A DNA stretch of 64,000 nucleotides, taken from contig NZ_CP132336.1 in the NCBI RefSeq assembly GCF_030758315.1, positions 372,001 to 436,000 of the forward strand, given 5' to 3'. Below are positions 9,666 to 18,655 of the stretch, one piece after another. A model generated the notes under the pieces. It did not search any database. It saw nothing but the letters and a program-made list of their open reading frames with translations, and was not told the DNA's origin. Within the stretch, counting starts at the first letter, position 1. Each line of letters starts with the position of its first letter. Made by a program: the position numbers and the translations under genes. The DNA is from Pararhizobium sp. IMCC3301 (GTDB lineage Bacteria > Pseudomonadota > Alphaproteobacteria > Rhizobiales > GCA-2746425).

Positions 9666-10037
9666 ATGCTCAGAGCGCTTACTTTGTTCCTCGCTTGCCA
9701 ATTGTTTGGTGAATTTTTTGTTCGCGTCACCGCACTTCAACTCCCCGGCCCACTCGTCGGAATGATGATTTTGCTTGTTGCCCTCTTCATCTGGAGCAAG
9801 CGTGAAACGCCAGAGGCCGGATCCGAAAACGCGCCGGTTGACCGCACGGCGCAGATGATTCTCGGAAACCTGTCTTTATTATTCGTCCCTGCTGCAGTCG
9901 GAATTGTCCAGCATCTGCCATTGCTCGCCAACCATACTCTGGCGCTGACACTGACCATTGTTGGCTCCACGCTGCTGACGCTTCTGGTAAGTGTCGCAGT
10001 GTTCCGGCTGTTAAGTGCCAGCAGGGAGTTATCCTGA
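9666..10037 (+). CDS. lrgA: CidA/LrgA-family holin-like protein
   Basis: A 123-residue inner-membrane protein with four predicted membrane segments, the first being LTLFLACQLFGEFFV. The family signature LPGPLVGMMILLVAL comes next, then LSLLFVPAAVGIVQHL and a final helix TLTIVGSTLLTLLVSVAVF. LrgA/CidA proteins are described as holin- or antiholin-like modulators of murein hydrolase activity, and more recently as by-product (for example pyruvate) transporters with LrgB. The gene is one base away from lrgB (stop 10037, next start 10039), so they are co-translated. Confidence 0.93.
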   Translation: MLRALTLFLACQLFGEFFVRVTALQLPGPLVGMMILLVALFIWSKRETPEAGSENAPVDRTAQMILGNLSLLFVPAAVGIVQHLPLLANHTLALTLTIVGSTLLTLLVSVAVFRLLSASRELS

Positions 10038-10038
10038 G

Positions 10039-10767
10039 ATGGCACCGGAAATTGACGGCAGCCTGTTTGAAGTCTGGGTCTATCTGTCTCAGACCCCGCT
10101 GCTCTGGCTGACCGCAACCCTGCTCGCCTATGTGGCTGCGGACTGGATGTCCCAGACCTTGAACAGGCACCCTCTGGTCAACCCGGTGGTGATTTCTGCC
10201 GCACTGCTGATCGCTATTCTCAAACTCAGCGATACCAGCTTTGAGACTTATTTCGAAGGTGCCCAGTTTGTGCACTTTCTGCTCGGTCCGGCCACCGTGG
10301 CGCTGGCTGTCCCGCTTTACCGCAATCTGCCGAAAGTAACCTCGCGTTTTCTGCCGGTGCTGGCAGCTTTGCTGGCCGGTTCTTTGACTGCCATTGTCAG
10401 CACTTTGAGCATTGGCTGGGCTCTCGGCTTGCCTGGCGATATTCTCGTATCTCTGGCGCCGAAATCGGTCACAACGCCAATAGCCATGGGAATTTCTCAG
10501 CAATTGGGCGGCATCCCAACCCTGACCGCTGTTCTGGTGATCGCAACAGGAATTACCGGAGCCATCATGGTGACACCGCTGATGAACGCTTTGAAAATTG
10601 ATGATTTTGCCGCCCGCGGCTTTGCCGTCGGCATCGCATCCCATGGCATCGGCACCGCCAGAGCATTTCAGATCAGCCCGCTGGCGGGAACCTTTGCCGG
10701 CATTGCGATGGCCCTCAATGGCGCGCTGACAGCTTTACTTGTCCCGTTTATCCTCAGGCTGTTTTGA
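10039..10767 (+). CDS. lrgB: LrgB-family membrane protein
   Basis: The 242-residue partner of LrgA, rich in membrane helices. Family motifs seen: NPVVISAALLIAILKL, FLLGPATVALAVPLYRNLP, LAPKSVTTPIAMGISQQLGG and the terminal GIASHGIGTARAFQ with AGIAMALNGALTALL. The length is typical. CAGGGAG about ten bases upstream supports ATG 10039. With lrgA it forms a two-gene operon; the FG-GAP gene downstream is convergent. Confidence 0.94.
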   Translation: MAPEIDGSLFEVWVYLSQTPLLWLTATLLAYVAADWMSQTLNRHPLVNPVVISAALLIAILKLSDTSFETYFEGAQFVHFLLGPATVALAVPLYRNLPKVTSRFLPVLAALLAGSLTAIVSTLSIGWALGLPGDILVSLAPKSVTTPIAMGISQQLGGIPTLTAVLVIATGITGAIMVTPLMNALKIDDFAARGFAVGIASHGIGTARAFQISPLAGTFAGIAMALNGALTALLVPFILRLF

Positions 10768-10785
10768 GAAACTTTATTTGATGGC

Positions 10786-11811
10786 CTAACGCGACTGCAC
10801 CGTTACAAGCGCTCCGGTGCCATCGCCAAACACGAATACCGGTTGGCCGCCAGATCGCACGACACCAATTGCTGTCTTGATCCGGTTCGGGATTACAACT
10901 TCAAACAGTTTTTTGGATCTCGCCACGAAACTGTACGCCGCGAGTGCGCTCTGCCCGAACCTTGGCAGTACCAGATCCATCACTCCATCGCCGTTAACAT
11001 CCGCGACAGCTGACATATTCAGTTCCGCGCTGCCGTTTATGTGATTGGACAAACCGGACACCCGGGCAATTCTCTGAAACCTGCCGTTTTTCAGAGTCAG
11101 GATTTCCAGTTCTCCGGTCAGATGCGGTTTTATGACCTGAGCGATATCGAGCCTGCCATCGCCGTTAAAATCGGCAATACCGGCGATGTTCAACCATCTG
11201 CTTGGCAAGCTGATCGGCGGGGTCGCAGCGCTTTCAACCAGTTTTCCATTGCGCACTGTATAGACGGCAATTGCCGCGCCCTCTGTCAGGCTGGATCTGA
11301 TCGTCACATAATCAGCAATCCCGTCTCCATTCACGTCGGCAATCCGGGGCGCAATATCTTCAAACACCTGGGATGGCGGCAGATCCAGCTGCAATGTCTG
11401 GCCTGCCATCTTCACGACCAGACTGCCGGCTTCAATCCGGTCACCCAGCGCGCCATGGCCATAGCGCGTTGTTGGCTGCGCATACCAGGCGCGGTTTCCA
11501 GCCCGGTCTGACACGATATAACCATCAGGAATACCGTCCGTGGCCGCCTTGCGTCGTGGCGGTTGGGCGGACACAAGTTTCAATCCGGCATCTCCTGAGG
11601 ATCTCAAAACCGCCCATTTTTGCCGGTTGCGGGAGAACACCTGATCTCCTGCCTGGCGAATTTCATCCGATCCGGCCGAAGACCCGTTGGTGGCCGACGC
11701 AACCACACTGGCGGCATACCACGAAGCGGCTGCTTCAGACGCCATCCAGACCGTCATCATGACGATGACAGACCAGAGTTTCCCGTAGGTTTTCACGTCG
11801 CCAAACCTCAT
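10786..11811 (-). CDS. FG-GAP/VCBS-repeat exported protein
   Basis: A 341-residue protein with an N-terminal hydrophobic segment (LWSVIVMMTVWMASEAAASW) acting as signal peptide or anchor. The C-terminal two thirds contain at least three calcium-binding FG-GAP/VCBS-type repeats with the DxNxDG loop: DVNGDGIADYV, DFNGDGRLDIAQ and DVNGDGVMDLVLP. These fold as integrin-like beta-propeller blades. No enzymatic domain is visible, so the role is unknown; adhesion or envelope sensing are possibilities only. It is convergent with lrgB and downstream of pdxH on the same strand. Confidence 0.8.
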   Translation of the reverse strand: MRFGDVKTYGKLWSVIVMMTVWMASEAAASWYAASVVASATNGSSAGSDEIRQAGDQVFSRNRQKWAVLRSSGDAGLKLVSAQPPRRKAATDGIPDGYIVSDRAGNRAWYAQPTTRYGHGALGDRIEAGSLVVKMAGQTLQLDLPPSQVFEDIAPRIADVNGDGIADYVTIRSSLTEGAAIAVYTVRNGKLVESAATPPISLPSRWLNIAGIADFNGDGRLDIAQVIKPHLTGELEILTLKNGRFQRIARVSGLSNHINGSAELNMSAVADVNGDGVMDLVLPRFGQSALAAYSFVARSKKLFEVVIPNRIKTAIGVVRSGGQPVFVFGDGTGALVTVQSR

Positions 11812-11850
11812 CTTTTCAATGCAACATCAAAAACTGCAAACCGGCAGCGC

Positions 11851-12504
11851 TCACGGATAAAGCCGCGTCTTGCGCCATGTTTTGCTCTGCGGATTTTCAC
11901 GCGAAAACACGATCCGATCATGCAACCGGAAGGATCCATTCTGCCAGAATTCGATGCTTAATGGTGTGACCCTGAATCCAGACCAGTGAGATGGTCTGGG
12001 GATCTCGGCATCCGCATATTTCCTGGTATATTCGGCGACTGCACGTTCAAGCACGGCACGGGATTCAAGAGGACGCGACTGCTGGCTGGCCCAGGCTCCG
12101 ATCCGGCTGCCTTCCGGTCTGCTGTTGTAATAGGCGTCTGCCTCCGCATCGGAGACCTGTTCCACCGGACCGCAAATGCGAACCTGGCGCAACAGGCTTT
12201 TCCAATGAAAACACAGAGCTGCTTGCGGATTGATCTGCAACTCCTGCCCTTTTGGGCTCTCAAAATTGGTATAGAAAACAAAGCCCTTTTCATCGAGGCC
12301 CTTCAACAGCAGAATGCGGACATTCGGCGCGCCATGTGCGTCGGCAGTAGCCACGGACATGGCGTTCGCATCGTTTGTTTCGTTTGCTTTTGCATCCTCC
12401 ATCCAGCTTTCAAACAACTCGAACGGCGCAGTTGCCGTCGGATCGGCAATCGTGAAGTCACGGCTCATTAACCTTGATTGTGTAGTCTGATCGTCTATAG
12501 CCAT
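11851..12504 (-). CDS. pdxH: Pyridoxamine 5'-phosphate oxidase
   Basis: FMN-dependent oxidation of pyridoxamine- or pyridoxine-phosphate to pyridoxal 5'-phosphate, the last step of vitamin B6 synthesis and salvage. The 217-residue product has the N-terminal split-barrel signatures ([54 protein letters not shown]) and the C-terminal dimerisation region ([48 protein letters not shown]). ATG 12504 gives the usual length; the frame extends 27 codons upstream without family-like sequence. It is divergent from the RT0821-type lipoprotein gene, and the two start codons are only 25 bases apart. Confidence 0.96.
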   Translation of the reverse strand: MAIDDQTTQSRLMSRDFTIADPTATAPFELFESWMEDAKANETNDANAMSVATADAHGAPNVRILLLKGLDEKGFVFYTNFESPKGQELQINPQAALCFHWKSLLRQVRICGPVEQVSDAEADAYYNSRPEGSRIGAWASQQSRPLESRAVLERAVAEYTRKYADAEIPRPSHWSGFRVTPLSIEFWQNGSFRLHDRIVFSRENPQSKTWRKTRLYP

Positions 12505-12528
12505 GGAATTTGTTGACCCGTTTTTTGC

Positions 12529-12990
12529 ATGATGGATTTTCTTCACATCAGATATAGGCCTGCACGCGTGACACGCCAATTGCAAAGTTTTCTGATCACT
12601 GTCGTACTGGCTGGCTTGACTGGCGGATGCGCCGTATCCTCCAGCTTTCTTGACAATAAGGTCGATGATATTGTGACCGGATCGGTCGGCAAATCAACAA
12701 AACCCGATAATGTGGACCTCTCCGACTGGGTGAGTATGCGAACAGCGCTGAATGAGGCGACCCGTGACACCATTGCAGGTTCCCCGGTTCCCTGGGAAAA
12801 TGAAACTACTGGATCCAGCGGTAGCCTGATGGCTTTTTCCGCGCCCAGCGACGGAGACAGCAGATGCAAAAATTTTGCTGCTACGTTGCAGAACATTGAT
12901 GGTGTTCATCGCTTTAAGGGTGAGGCCTGTACAGCCGGACGCGATAATTGGCAAATCAATCGATTTGAGCTGATTGATCTCACTCCCTGA
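12529..12990 (+). CDS. RT0821/Lpp0805-type surface lipoprotein
   Basis: A 153-residue predicted lipoprotein: a hydrophobic leader ([18 protein letters not shown]) ends in the lipobox LTGGC. The C-terminal half has the family pattern [49 protein letters not shown], including two cysteines that could pair. The family is common in alphaproteobacteria as a small envelope antigen of unknown function. ATG 12529 and 12532 are both possible starts. Its end is 3 bases from the convergent antiporter gene. Confidence 0.8.
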   Translation: MMDFLHIRYRPARVTRQLQSFLITVVLAGLTGGCAVSSSFLDNKVDDIVTGSVGKSTKPDNVDLSDWVSMRTALNEATRDTIAGSPVPWENETTGSSGSLMAFSAPSDGDSRCKNFAATLQNIDGVHRFKGEACTAGRDNWQINRFELIDLTP

Positions 12991-12993
12991 AGT

Positions 12994-14268
12994 CTATTCT
13001 TCCTCTTTCACCCCCTCCATCGCCCAGCCGACGGTAAATCCGTGCAGTATGGTCGACAACAGAATGACCAGCCCGACCAGCGACCACAATTGCGGCTCAT
13101 TGGTGAATTCCATGTAACTTCCAGCATAGCACAGATAGTAAATCGAGCCGATTCCGCGCACGCCATAGACCGAGACCACCGCCCGGTCGCGAAACGTTAG
13201 ATTCGTACCCAACAGGGAAATCCATCCCGACAAAGGACGGATGACAAGCAGAAGCATCAGAGCCATGAAAGTCAGCGTCCATGTCAGATGGGCCAACAGC
13301 AATGGCAGGACGGTCCCAAGCGCAATCAGCAGGAGCGCAGTCAGAGCATGCTCGATCGATTCCGAAAAATCGTGAAGCTGACGATGGAAATGATGGTGGT
13401 TCTCAATGCGGCGCAGTTTCAGGCCCAGCACCGCCACCGCGATGAAGCCATAGCCCTCCACAAGTTCAGTTGAGCCATAGCATAAGAAAACACCGGCAAG
13501 TGCGACAACACCCGATCCGGTATCGGCCAGAACTGATCCCTTCGGCACAACGAACAGCACCTTGCCCAGAGCCCAACCGCCCACCCAGCCCATGCCGGCA
13601 CCAACAATTATCCGGTAGATTACGTCGCGAAACAGCCATTCCAGCCCCCATTCGCCCGGGTTCAGCCCTTGCGCAGCAACCAGCAACCCCAGATAGACGA
13701 AAGGAAAGGCCAGCCCGTCATTCAGCCCGGCCTCGGTCGTCAGTGTAAAGCGGACAGGATGTTCCGCACCTTCATGGGGAGGGCCGACCTGGACATCAGC
13801 AGCAAGCACCGGATCGGTTGGTGCCAGCACTGCACCCAGCAAAATGGCACCGGCCACTGTCAGTCCGGCGACACCAACGCCGAGCAGCGCCACTGCCAGG
13901 ATGGTCAGCGGCATTGCGATACCAAGCATCCGAATTGTCGGAATCCATTTGCGCCAGGGCAGCAGACTATCGATCCGCATGCCCGCTCCAAACAGGGCAA
14001 CGATGACCGTTAACTCGCTCGTCAGTTCCCAGGGCAGCGGCATCTCACGAGGATCAGGCGCCTCGGAAAACTCCGGGATGAGCAGTGCTGCTGCAGCTCC
14101 GAACAGGATCATCAATGGCGCTGATGCAGGCTCGCGTGTTGACACCAGCCTTGGCAACCAGCGTGCCGCAATCACCACAATGCCGATCACTGCCAGCATG
14201 ATATGATAGGGATTCAGAGTGAAAAATGGTTCGGTGGACAAGGTCGCTCCTGCACAATGGACTGGCAA
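12994..14268 (-). CDS. CPA1-family cation:proton antiporter
   Basis: A 424-residue inner-membrane antiporter with 11-13 hydrophobic segments. The central CPA1 features are present: VIVALFGAGMRI, GAVLAPTDPVLAADVQVG with the conserved TDP motif of the ion-binding site, and TLTTEAGLNDGLAFPFVYLG, where ND marks the second conserved acidic residue. Late conserved segments include RAVVSVYGVRGIGSIYYL. Na+ or K+ versus H+ selectivity cannot be settled from sequence. It is probably monocistronic, convergent with the lipoprotein gene. Confidence 0.9.
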   Translation of the reverse strand: MPVHCAGATLSTEPFFTLNPYHIMLAVIGIVVIAARWLPRLVSTREPASAPLMILFGAAAALLIPEFSEAPDPREMPLPWELTSELTVIVALFGAGMRIDSLLPWRKWIPTIRMLGIAMPLTILAVALLGVGVAGLTVAGAILLGAVLAPTDPVLAADVQVGPPHEGAEHPVRFTLTTEAGLNDGLAFPFVYLGLLVAAQGLNPGEWGLEWLFRDVIYRIIVGAGMGWVGGWALGKVLFVVPKGSVLADTGSGVVALAGVFLCYGSTELVEGYGFIAVAVLGLKLRRIENHHHFHRQLHDFSESIEHALTALLLIALGTVLPLLLAHLTWTLTFMALMLLLVIRPLSGWISLLGTNLTFRDRAVVSVYGVRGIGSIYYLCYAGSYMEFTNEPQLWSLVGLVILLSTILHGFTVGWAMEGVKEEE

Positions 14269-14421
14269 TCACCTTATATGATTCGCCAATCGCAATGTGC
14301 AGTCATCAACCACAGCCGTCGAGGCTAATTCCTGATCCGCCCTGACGCGAAGATATTGGCGCGCACCAAATGGCAAGTGCTGGCGCTGCAATCCCCTCAT
14401 GAACAGGATTTGCCAATCCCA

Positions 14422-14622
14422 TTAATGTTTCATCACCAGTTCTGCGGTGATTTTTGAGGCGATCTGATATTTTGCTTTCTCCAGATGCCTGACGGCCTCA
14501 GGTTCCACTTCCAGTGTTTCATTGATGGCATAGTCGAGAATGGCCATCAGTGCTTGGCGCTGTTTGTACTCATCGCTGAAGCGGTTGATGAAATCGCGCA
14601 GATCATGGCTGACTTCTCTCAT
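14422..14622 (-). CDS. Small conserved-looking protein of the luxI-P450 operon, function unknown
   Basis: A 66-residue, largely helical acidic protein (MREVSHDLRDFINRFSDEYK ... VRHLEKAKYQIASKITAEL) that I do not recognise. It has no signal peptide, membrane segment or cysteine motif. It starts one base after the P450 stop (start 14622, P450 stop codon 14626-14624), so it is very probably translated together with the P450 as the third gene of the luxI operon. An accessory or regulatory role for the P450 or for quorum sensing is possible but unsupported by any motif. Confidence 0.65.
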   Translation of the reverse strand: MREVSHDLRDFINRFSDEYKQRQALMAILDYAINETLEVEPEAVRHLEKAKYQIASKITAELVMKH

Positions 14623-14623
14623 G

Positions 14624-15925
14624 TTATGCGACTGCCTCCGTTTGTCTGAACTGGCGTTCGTTGCGAGTCGTCAGACTGATCTCAAGATCAGGCGCCAGCA
14701 AAGTGACGGAAGGGTGTGGCTTCATGTGGACCGTCCCGAACTCTCCGGACAGACTGAAGGCGGAGGCGAACTGCAAGGCTACAAGCTGTAATTCAAACAT
14801 TGCGATGGCCATGCCGATACATGATCTGCCGCCGACGCCGAACGGCATATAAGAGGGATGCGAATAATCACGGTCAAGCCGGAACTCCTCCGGCTGTTCC
14901 CAGTTGCGCGGATCCTTGTGCATCACCCATGGGCTGATCATGACCATGTCGCCTCGGCGGAATTTATGGCCTTCAACCTCGGTTGATTGCAAAAATTCGC
15001 GCGACGTCCACCAGCCAGCGGGATAGACTCGAAGGGTTTCCTTGACAAAGGATTCGCTCAACGGGGCGCGCCGCAAAGCGCCGGAATCGCCGTTTTCCAG
15101 ATCTTCCATCACACTGTCGGCTTCATAGGCCAGGATGTCGGCCAGCGACGGATCCAGCGCCATTTTGTAGAACATCCAGGAAATCGAAGCTCCGGTCGTA
15201 TGATGACCGGCGATCAGAAGCCCGAGCAGTTCAGCATTGACCTGTTCGTCACTCAAACCGGCCTCTTCCAGAGCCAGCAGCAACGGAGAACGATTGTTGC
15301 TGGAGCGAGCCCGGTTGATCACGGCCGCCACAATCTCCCGGGCACCATCAATGCGTTGGCTGCGCTCGGCAGCTTTCCTTGGTCCGTTCGGCAGCACCCG
15401 GAACATATCATCGGCAAGTTCGGATTCCACGGTCTGGACCGCCGCGATCAGTGCCATACGATCCGCTGCATCCAGAACATCATGGCCAAACAGCGCTGTT
15501 GCCCCCATCTGCAGAGCCAGCGGCGCAGAGATATTTGTCGGTCGAAACGACTTTTGCGTTGCCAGTCCGGCGATATAGCCATTCACCACTGCAATCATCT
15601 TCTCGATATTGCCGGAGATTGCATTACGTTGCAGGTGACGGTGGATCGCCGTTTTGGAAGCCTTGTGTGCATCCCCATTATTGGTCAGCAGGCTCTGGCC
15701 CATAATCGGCCGCAATCGTTGCACCAGTGATCCTTTGTCAAGCTCACCGGTTGGCCATTTCAAGATCGATCTGGTGGCTTGCGGTGAATTACACAAATAG
15801 ATCGGGCGCAGCCCGAGAGAGAGCGGCACAAATCCCTGTTCCAGGTCAGCGGCATGAGCCCGGTCAGTCAATAATGCCAGCGGGTTACGCCGAAATGCTG
15901 GAACGTCGCGAAAGGGAAAATGCAT
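14624..15925 (-). CDS. Cytochrome P450
   Basis: A soluble haem monooxygenase of 433 residues. P450 landmarks are clear: the I-helix AGHHTTG at residues 239-245, the ExxR pair KETLRV (E296, R299), an aromatic PERF-like region EEFRLDRDYSHPSY, and the haem-thiolate loop PFGVGGRSCIG with Cys369. In the I-helix the acidic residue usual before the TT pair is replaced by His242, as in eukaryotic CYP51 enzymes (AGQHTS). The first 41 bases overlap the 3' end of luxI, and a 66-residue protein follows at once, so it belongs to a quorum-sensing operon. No ferredoxin or reductase gene is adjacent. The substrate is unknown. Confidence 0.93.
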   Translation of the reverse strand: MHFPFRDVPAFRRNPLALLTDRAHAADLEQGFVPLSLGLRPIYLCNSPQATRSILKWPTGELDKGSLVQRLRPIMGQSLLTNNGDAHKASKTAIHRHLQRNAISGNIEKMIAVVNGYIAGLATQKSFRPTNISAPLALQMGATALFGHDVLDAADRMALIAAVQTVESELADDMFRVLPNGPRKAAERSQRIDGAREIVAAVINRARSSNNRSPLLLALEEAGLSDEQVNAELLGLLIAGHHTTGASISWMFYKMALDPSLADILAYEADSVMEDLENGDSGALRRAPLSESFVKETLRVYPAGWWTSREFLQSTEVEGHKFRRGDMVMISPWVMHKDPRNWEQPEEFRLDRDYSHPSYMPFGVGGRSCIGMAIAMFELQLVALQFASAFSLSGEFGTVHMKPHPSVTLLAPDLEISLTTRNERQFRQTEAVA

Positions 15926-16559
15926 CTGACTTCTCCAATGGATTTACATGGGACAACAATTGCCGGAACCGCGGACCTGACTGGGCATCAATCGGGATTT
16001 CGCCTGAAACCACATTGACCGGCCTGCCGGCGGCATCTGTACCGATCTTCAGGGGGGGGCCATAGCGCTCGGTGACAATCCCAATGCGGGACAGCAACCT
16101 TTCATGCGACAGGTCCGAAAATGCCACCAGACGGGCCGCCTGCATGGCATATGAAAACCGGAACATGGCGGCGTAGGTGGTCAGCGCGTACTGAAACCGG
16201 CGTTCCCCGGTGGTAACGACGAAACGACTGATTTCCCAACTTTTTTCGTCGGTTGGGTAGGGCTTATTGGTTGCCAGATGTGAGAATTTTTCTGCGGCAA
16301 GATAGGGTCTATCAGCTCTGATCGCACGGAACGAGCCGACAATCTTGTCCCTGTATTTCACCGCACAATGCAGGGTATCGGGACGGTCAAATTCATCCCG
16401 TTCCAAACCCTGGTTCACCTTCAGGTCCCAGCCGAGTGAATCGACCAGAATGCGCTTTCTGAACGCCAGCACGTCCTGAATGTGATTTGAAGCGTCTTGT
16501 GCATCTCCAATGAAGATGTCTATGTCCGAATCTGAATTCGATTTGCCTAATAAAAGCAA
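15885..16559 (-). CDS. luxI: Acyl-homoserine-lactone synthase, LuxI family
   Basis: Makes an N-acyl-homoserine lactone from S-adenosylmethionine and an acyl donor. The 224-residue protein has the invariant LuxI pattern: FRKRILVDSLGW, LERDEFDRPDTLH, then GSFRAIRADRP and WEISRFVV. The start is an unusual TTG (16559-16557), but a perfect AGGAGG lies five bases before it and no ATG allows a complete N-terminus. A run of eight C on the coding strand (16052-16059) encodes Gly-Pro-Pro-Leu. It heads an operon with the P450 gene (41-base overlap) and the 66-residue gene, and is divergent from luxR. Confidence 0.93.
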   Translation of the reverse strand: MLLLGKSNSDSDIDIFIGDAQDASNHIQDVLAFRKRILVDSLGWDLKVNQGLERDEFDRPDTLHCAVKYRDKIVGSFRAIRADRPYLAAEKFSHLATNKPYPTDEKSWEISRFVVTTGERRFQYALTTYAAMFRFSYAMQAARLVAFSDLSHERLLSRIGIVTERYGPPLKIGTDAAGRPVNVVSGEIPIDAQSGPRFRQLLSHVNPLEKSDAFSLSRRSSISA

Positions 16560-16627
16560 GGTCGCCTCCTGCCAGCTGTGTATGGCGAGAGCTAACGATG
16601 TATGCTAGAGAATAACCATCCCGATAA

Positions 16628-17422
16628 ATGGTGAGTTTTGAAATGAACCTGGAACAGGCGATATCTGCAATCGAAAGCTGCGCGACTGAAGGCGCGTTGG
16701 TTGCGGCTCTCAACACCATCGTCGCTGACTTTGGCTTTGGCGCATTCTGCTTTTTGGATGGCGGGTCGCCAGGCAAGTCCGAGCCCTTCTATATCGGCAC
16801 CACCGGTGCCGGTTGGGAGAACGATTATGCGTCAAATGATTTCATTATCTTCGACGAATGCCTGAAAACCGCCCGCAGGACAAATACTCCATTCCTGTGG
16901 GCCAGCGTCCCCTTGCCGCAACGGGCCGGAAAACGAAAACCTGGCGCACATCGCATCATGGAAGCTGCAATGGATTACGGCTTTCAGGAAGGTCTGGTTA
17001 TTCCATTCCATTTTGTCGATGATATCGGACGCATGCGGTCGTGTGTCTGCACGCTTTTCTGGCAGGACAAACCACGGCATCTTTATCAGAGCGTAGAGCA
17101 GATCCGGCACATTCTCCACGTCATCCTGATCTACTGGATGCAGGAACTGATACGAACCCGCGAACCCGCCAGCCGCAGCGGTGATATCATTCCCTTCAGC
17201 CGCCGCGAGAAAGCCTTTGAGACCACGCGCCTGACAGATCGCGAACGTGAAGTTCTGTCTTGGGCAAGCAGAGGCAAAACGGCTGCTGAAACGGCCGATA
17301 TTTTATCTATTTCATCTGAGACGATTGATACCCATATAAAGAATGCTATGGAGAAACTTCAGGCCGGCAACAAGACCCACGCCGTTGCCAGAAGCATTTT
17401 CCTCGGTTTAATCGACGTCTAA
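16628..17422 (+). CDS. luxR: LuxR-family autoinducer-binding regulator
   Basis: A 264-residue quorum-sensing transcription factor. Residues from about 15 to 175 form the autoinducer-binding domain (FGFGAFCFLDGG, GWENDYASNDFIIFDE, FLWASVPLPQR, DYGFQEGLVIPFHF). The C-terminal HTH is of GerE/LuxR type: RLTDREREVLSWASRGKTAA, ETADILSISSETIDTHIKNA, MEKLQAGNKTHAVARSI. ATG 16628 or the ATG five codons later (MNLEQA) can start it. Divergent transcription from luxI with about 70 bases between starts makes it the likely receptor for the LuxI product and regulator of luxI-P450. Confidence 0.93.
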   Translation: MVSFEMNLEQAISAIESCATEGALVAALNTIVADFGFGAFCFLDGGSPGKSEPFYIGTTGAGWENDYASNDFIIFDECLKTARRTNTPFLWASVPLPQRAGKRKPGAHRIMEAAMDYGFQEGLVIPFHFVDDIGRMRSCVCTLFWQDKPRHLYQSVEQIRHILHVILIYWMQELIRTREPASRSGDIIPFSRREKAFETTRLTDREREVLSWASRGKTAAETADILSISSETIDTHIKNAMEKLQAGNKTHAVARSIFLGLIDV

Positions 17423-17452
17423 GTTTAACACAAATGTTTCTGGAAAAACCCA

Positions 17453-18418
17453 ATGTCAGATCCCTATAAAGTTCTGGGGGTGACGAAGGGCGCGAGTGCT
17501 GCCGATATCAAGTCCGCATTCCGCAATCTCGCCAAGAAGAACCACCCGGACCAGAACCCTGATAATCCGAAAGCCAAAGAAAGCTTTTCGAAGATCAATA
17601 ACGCTTATGATATTCTGAGCGACAGTGAAAAACGTGCGCAATTCGACCGCGGTGAAATCGACAGCGACGGCAATCCCGTGCACCCGGGTTTTGCCGGAAA
17701 TGGCTTTGGCGGTTTCGGCCAGAATAGCGGGCAACGGCGCAGTGGTGCGTCGGAGCAGACCCACACCGGAGCTGGCGCGGAAGAAATTCTGAGTGAGATT
17801 TTTGGCGGTCGCGGCGGTTTTGGCCGTACTGGATTTGGCCAGCAGCGCAGCGGCGGATTTGGTCAGTCGGGCTTTGGCGGCGCTCGCTCGGCGCAAAAAG
17901 GCGCGGATGTCGAAGGCAGAGTGGCTGTCACGCTGGAGGATATCGATGCGGGAAAGAAGGCATCAGTAGCTCTGGGAGACGGAAGAACGGTTGCTGTTGC
18001 CCTGCCAAAAGGCGTCAAAGACGGCCAGACTATAAGATTGAAAGGTCAGGGCGAGCCCGGACCACTGGGCGGCCCTGCGGGCGACGCCAGAATTACCGTG
18101 AAGTTCATCCCCCATCCCCTCTTCAAGGTGGATGGTGCCAATCTGCGTTATGATGCGGCGATTCATCTGCACGAAGCCTATCTGGGCGGCAAGATACAGG
18201 TGCCGACCCTGTCCGGCCGGATAAACCTCACAGTTCCGCCAAAAAGCAATTCCGGCAACACTCTGCGCGTGCCCGGCAAGGGCCTGCCGGGTAAATCACG
18301 GCGCGGCGACCTTCTGGTCACCTTGCTGATACAGTTCCCGGATCAGGACGAACCGGACTTGAAGGCGCTGATGACAAGCTGGGCAGCGGAAGGCCGTCCA
18401 CCACTGAAACCGAGATAA
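17453..18418 (+). CDS. DnaJ/CbpA-like co-chaperone
   Basis: An Hsp40-type partner that stimulates DnaK. The 321-residue protein has an N-terminal J domain (DPYKVLGVTKGASAADIKSA, with the HPD motif in KKNHPDQNP) to about residue 68, a Gly/Phe-rich linker (GFGGFGQNSG and similar) to about residue 145, and a DnaJ C-terminal client-binding domain (GADVEGRVAVTLEDIDAGKK, IHLHEAYLGGKIQVPTLSG, LRVPGKGLPG). It lacks the CXXCXGXG zinc-finger repeats of true DnaJ, placing it with CbpA-type (class B) proteins. Confidence 0.92.
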   Translation: MSDPYKVLGVTKGASAADIKSAFRNLAKKNHPDQNPDNPKAKESFSKINNAYDILSDSEKRAQFDRGEIDSDGNPVHPGFAGNGFGGFGQNSGQRRSGASEQTHTGAGAEEILSEIFGGRGGFGRTGFGQQRSGGFGQSGFGGARSAQKGADVEGRVAVTLEDIDAGKKASVALGDGRTVAVALPKGVKDGQTIRLKGQGEPGPLGGPAGDARITVKFIPHPLFKVDGANLRYDAAIHLHEAYLGGKIQVPTLSGRINLTVPPKSNSGNTLRVPGKGLPGKSRRGDLLVTLLIQFPDQDEPDLKALMTSWAAEGRPPLKPR

Positions 18419-18655
18419 GGCTTCAGTGCCACGCCGGGTCAGGAAAAACCGTATCCGGTGCCAGCAGCAAACCACAGTCTTCCGGCTCCCATCTTGACGA
18501 AAGTCTCGCCTGCGCCCTGCCCGGCCCGCAATTTCCAGCGCAGCTTTCAAAAGTCGCTGCCAACTGGCATCGGCACATCAGCAAATGAAATGCTTGAGGG
18601 CGCGGCCCCTATCGGTCTATGGGTCAGCTCTGTTCAGTTTCGGTAGATTGACACC

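Noticed and set aside
16568-16586. Possible lux box (CCTGCCAG half-site, GCCA-N8-TGGC dyad) between luxI and luxR
   Set aside because: The half-site overlaps the AGGAGG ribosome site of luxI and the second half has wrong spacing and few matches, so I do not list it as a feature.
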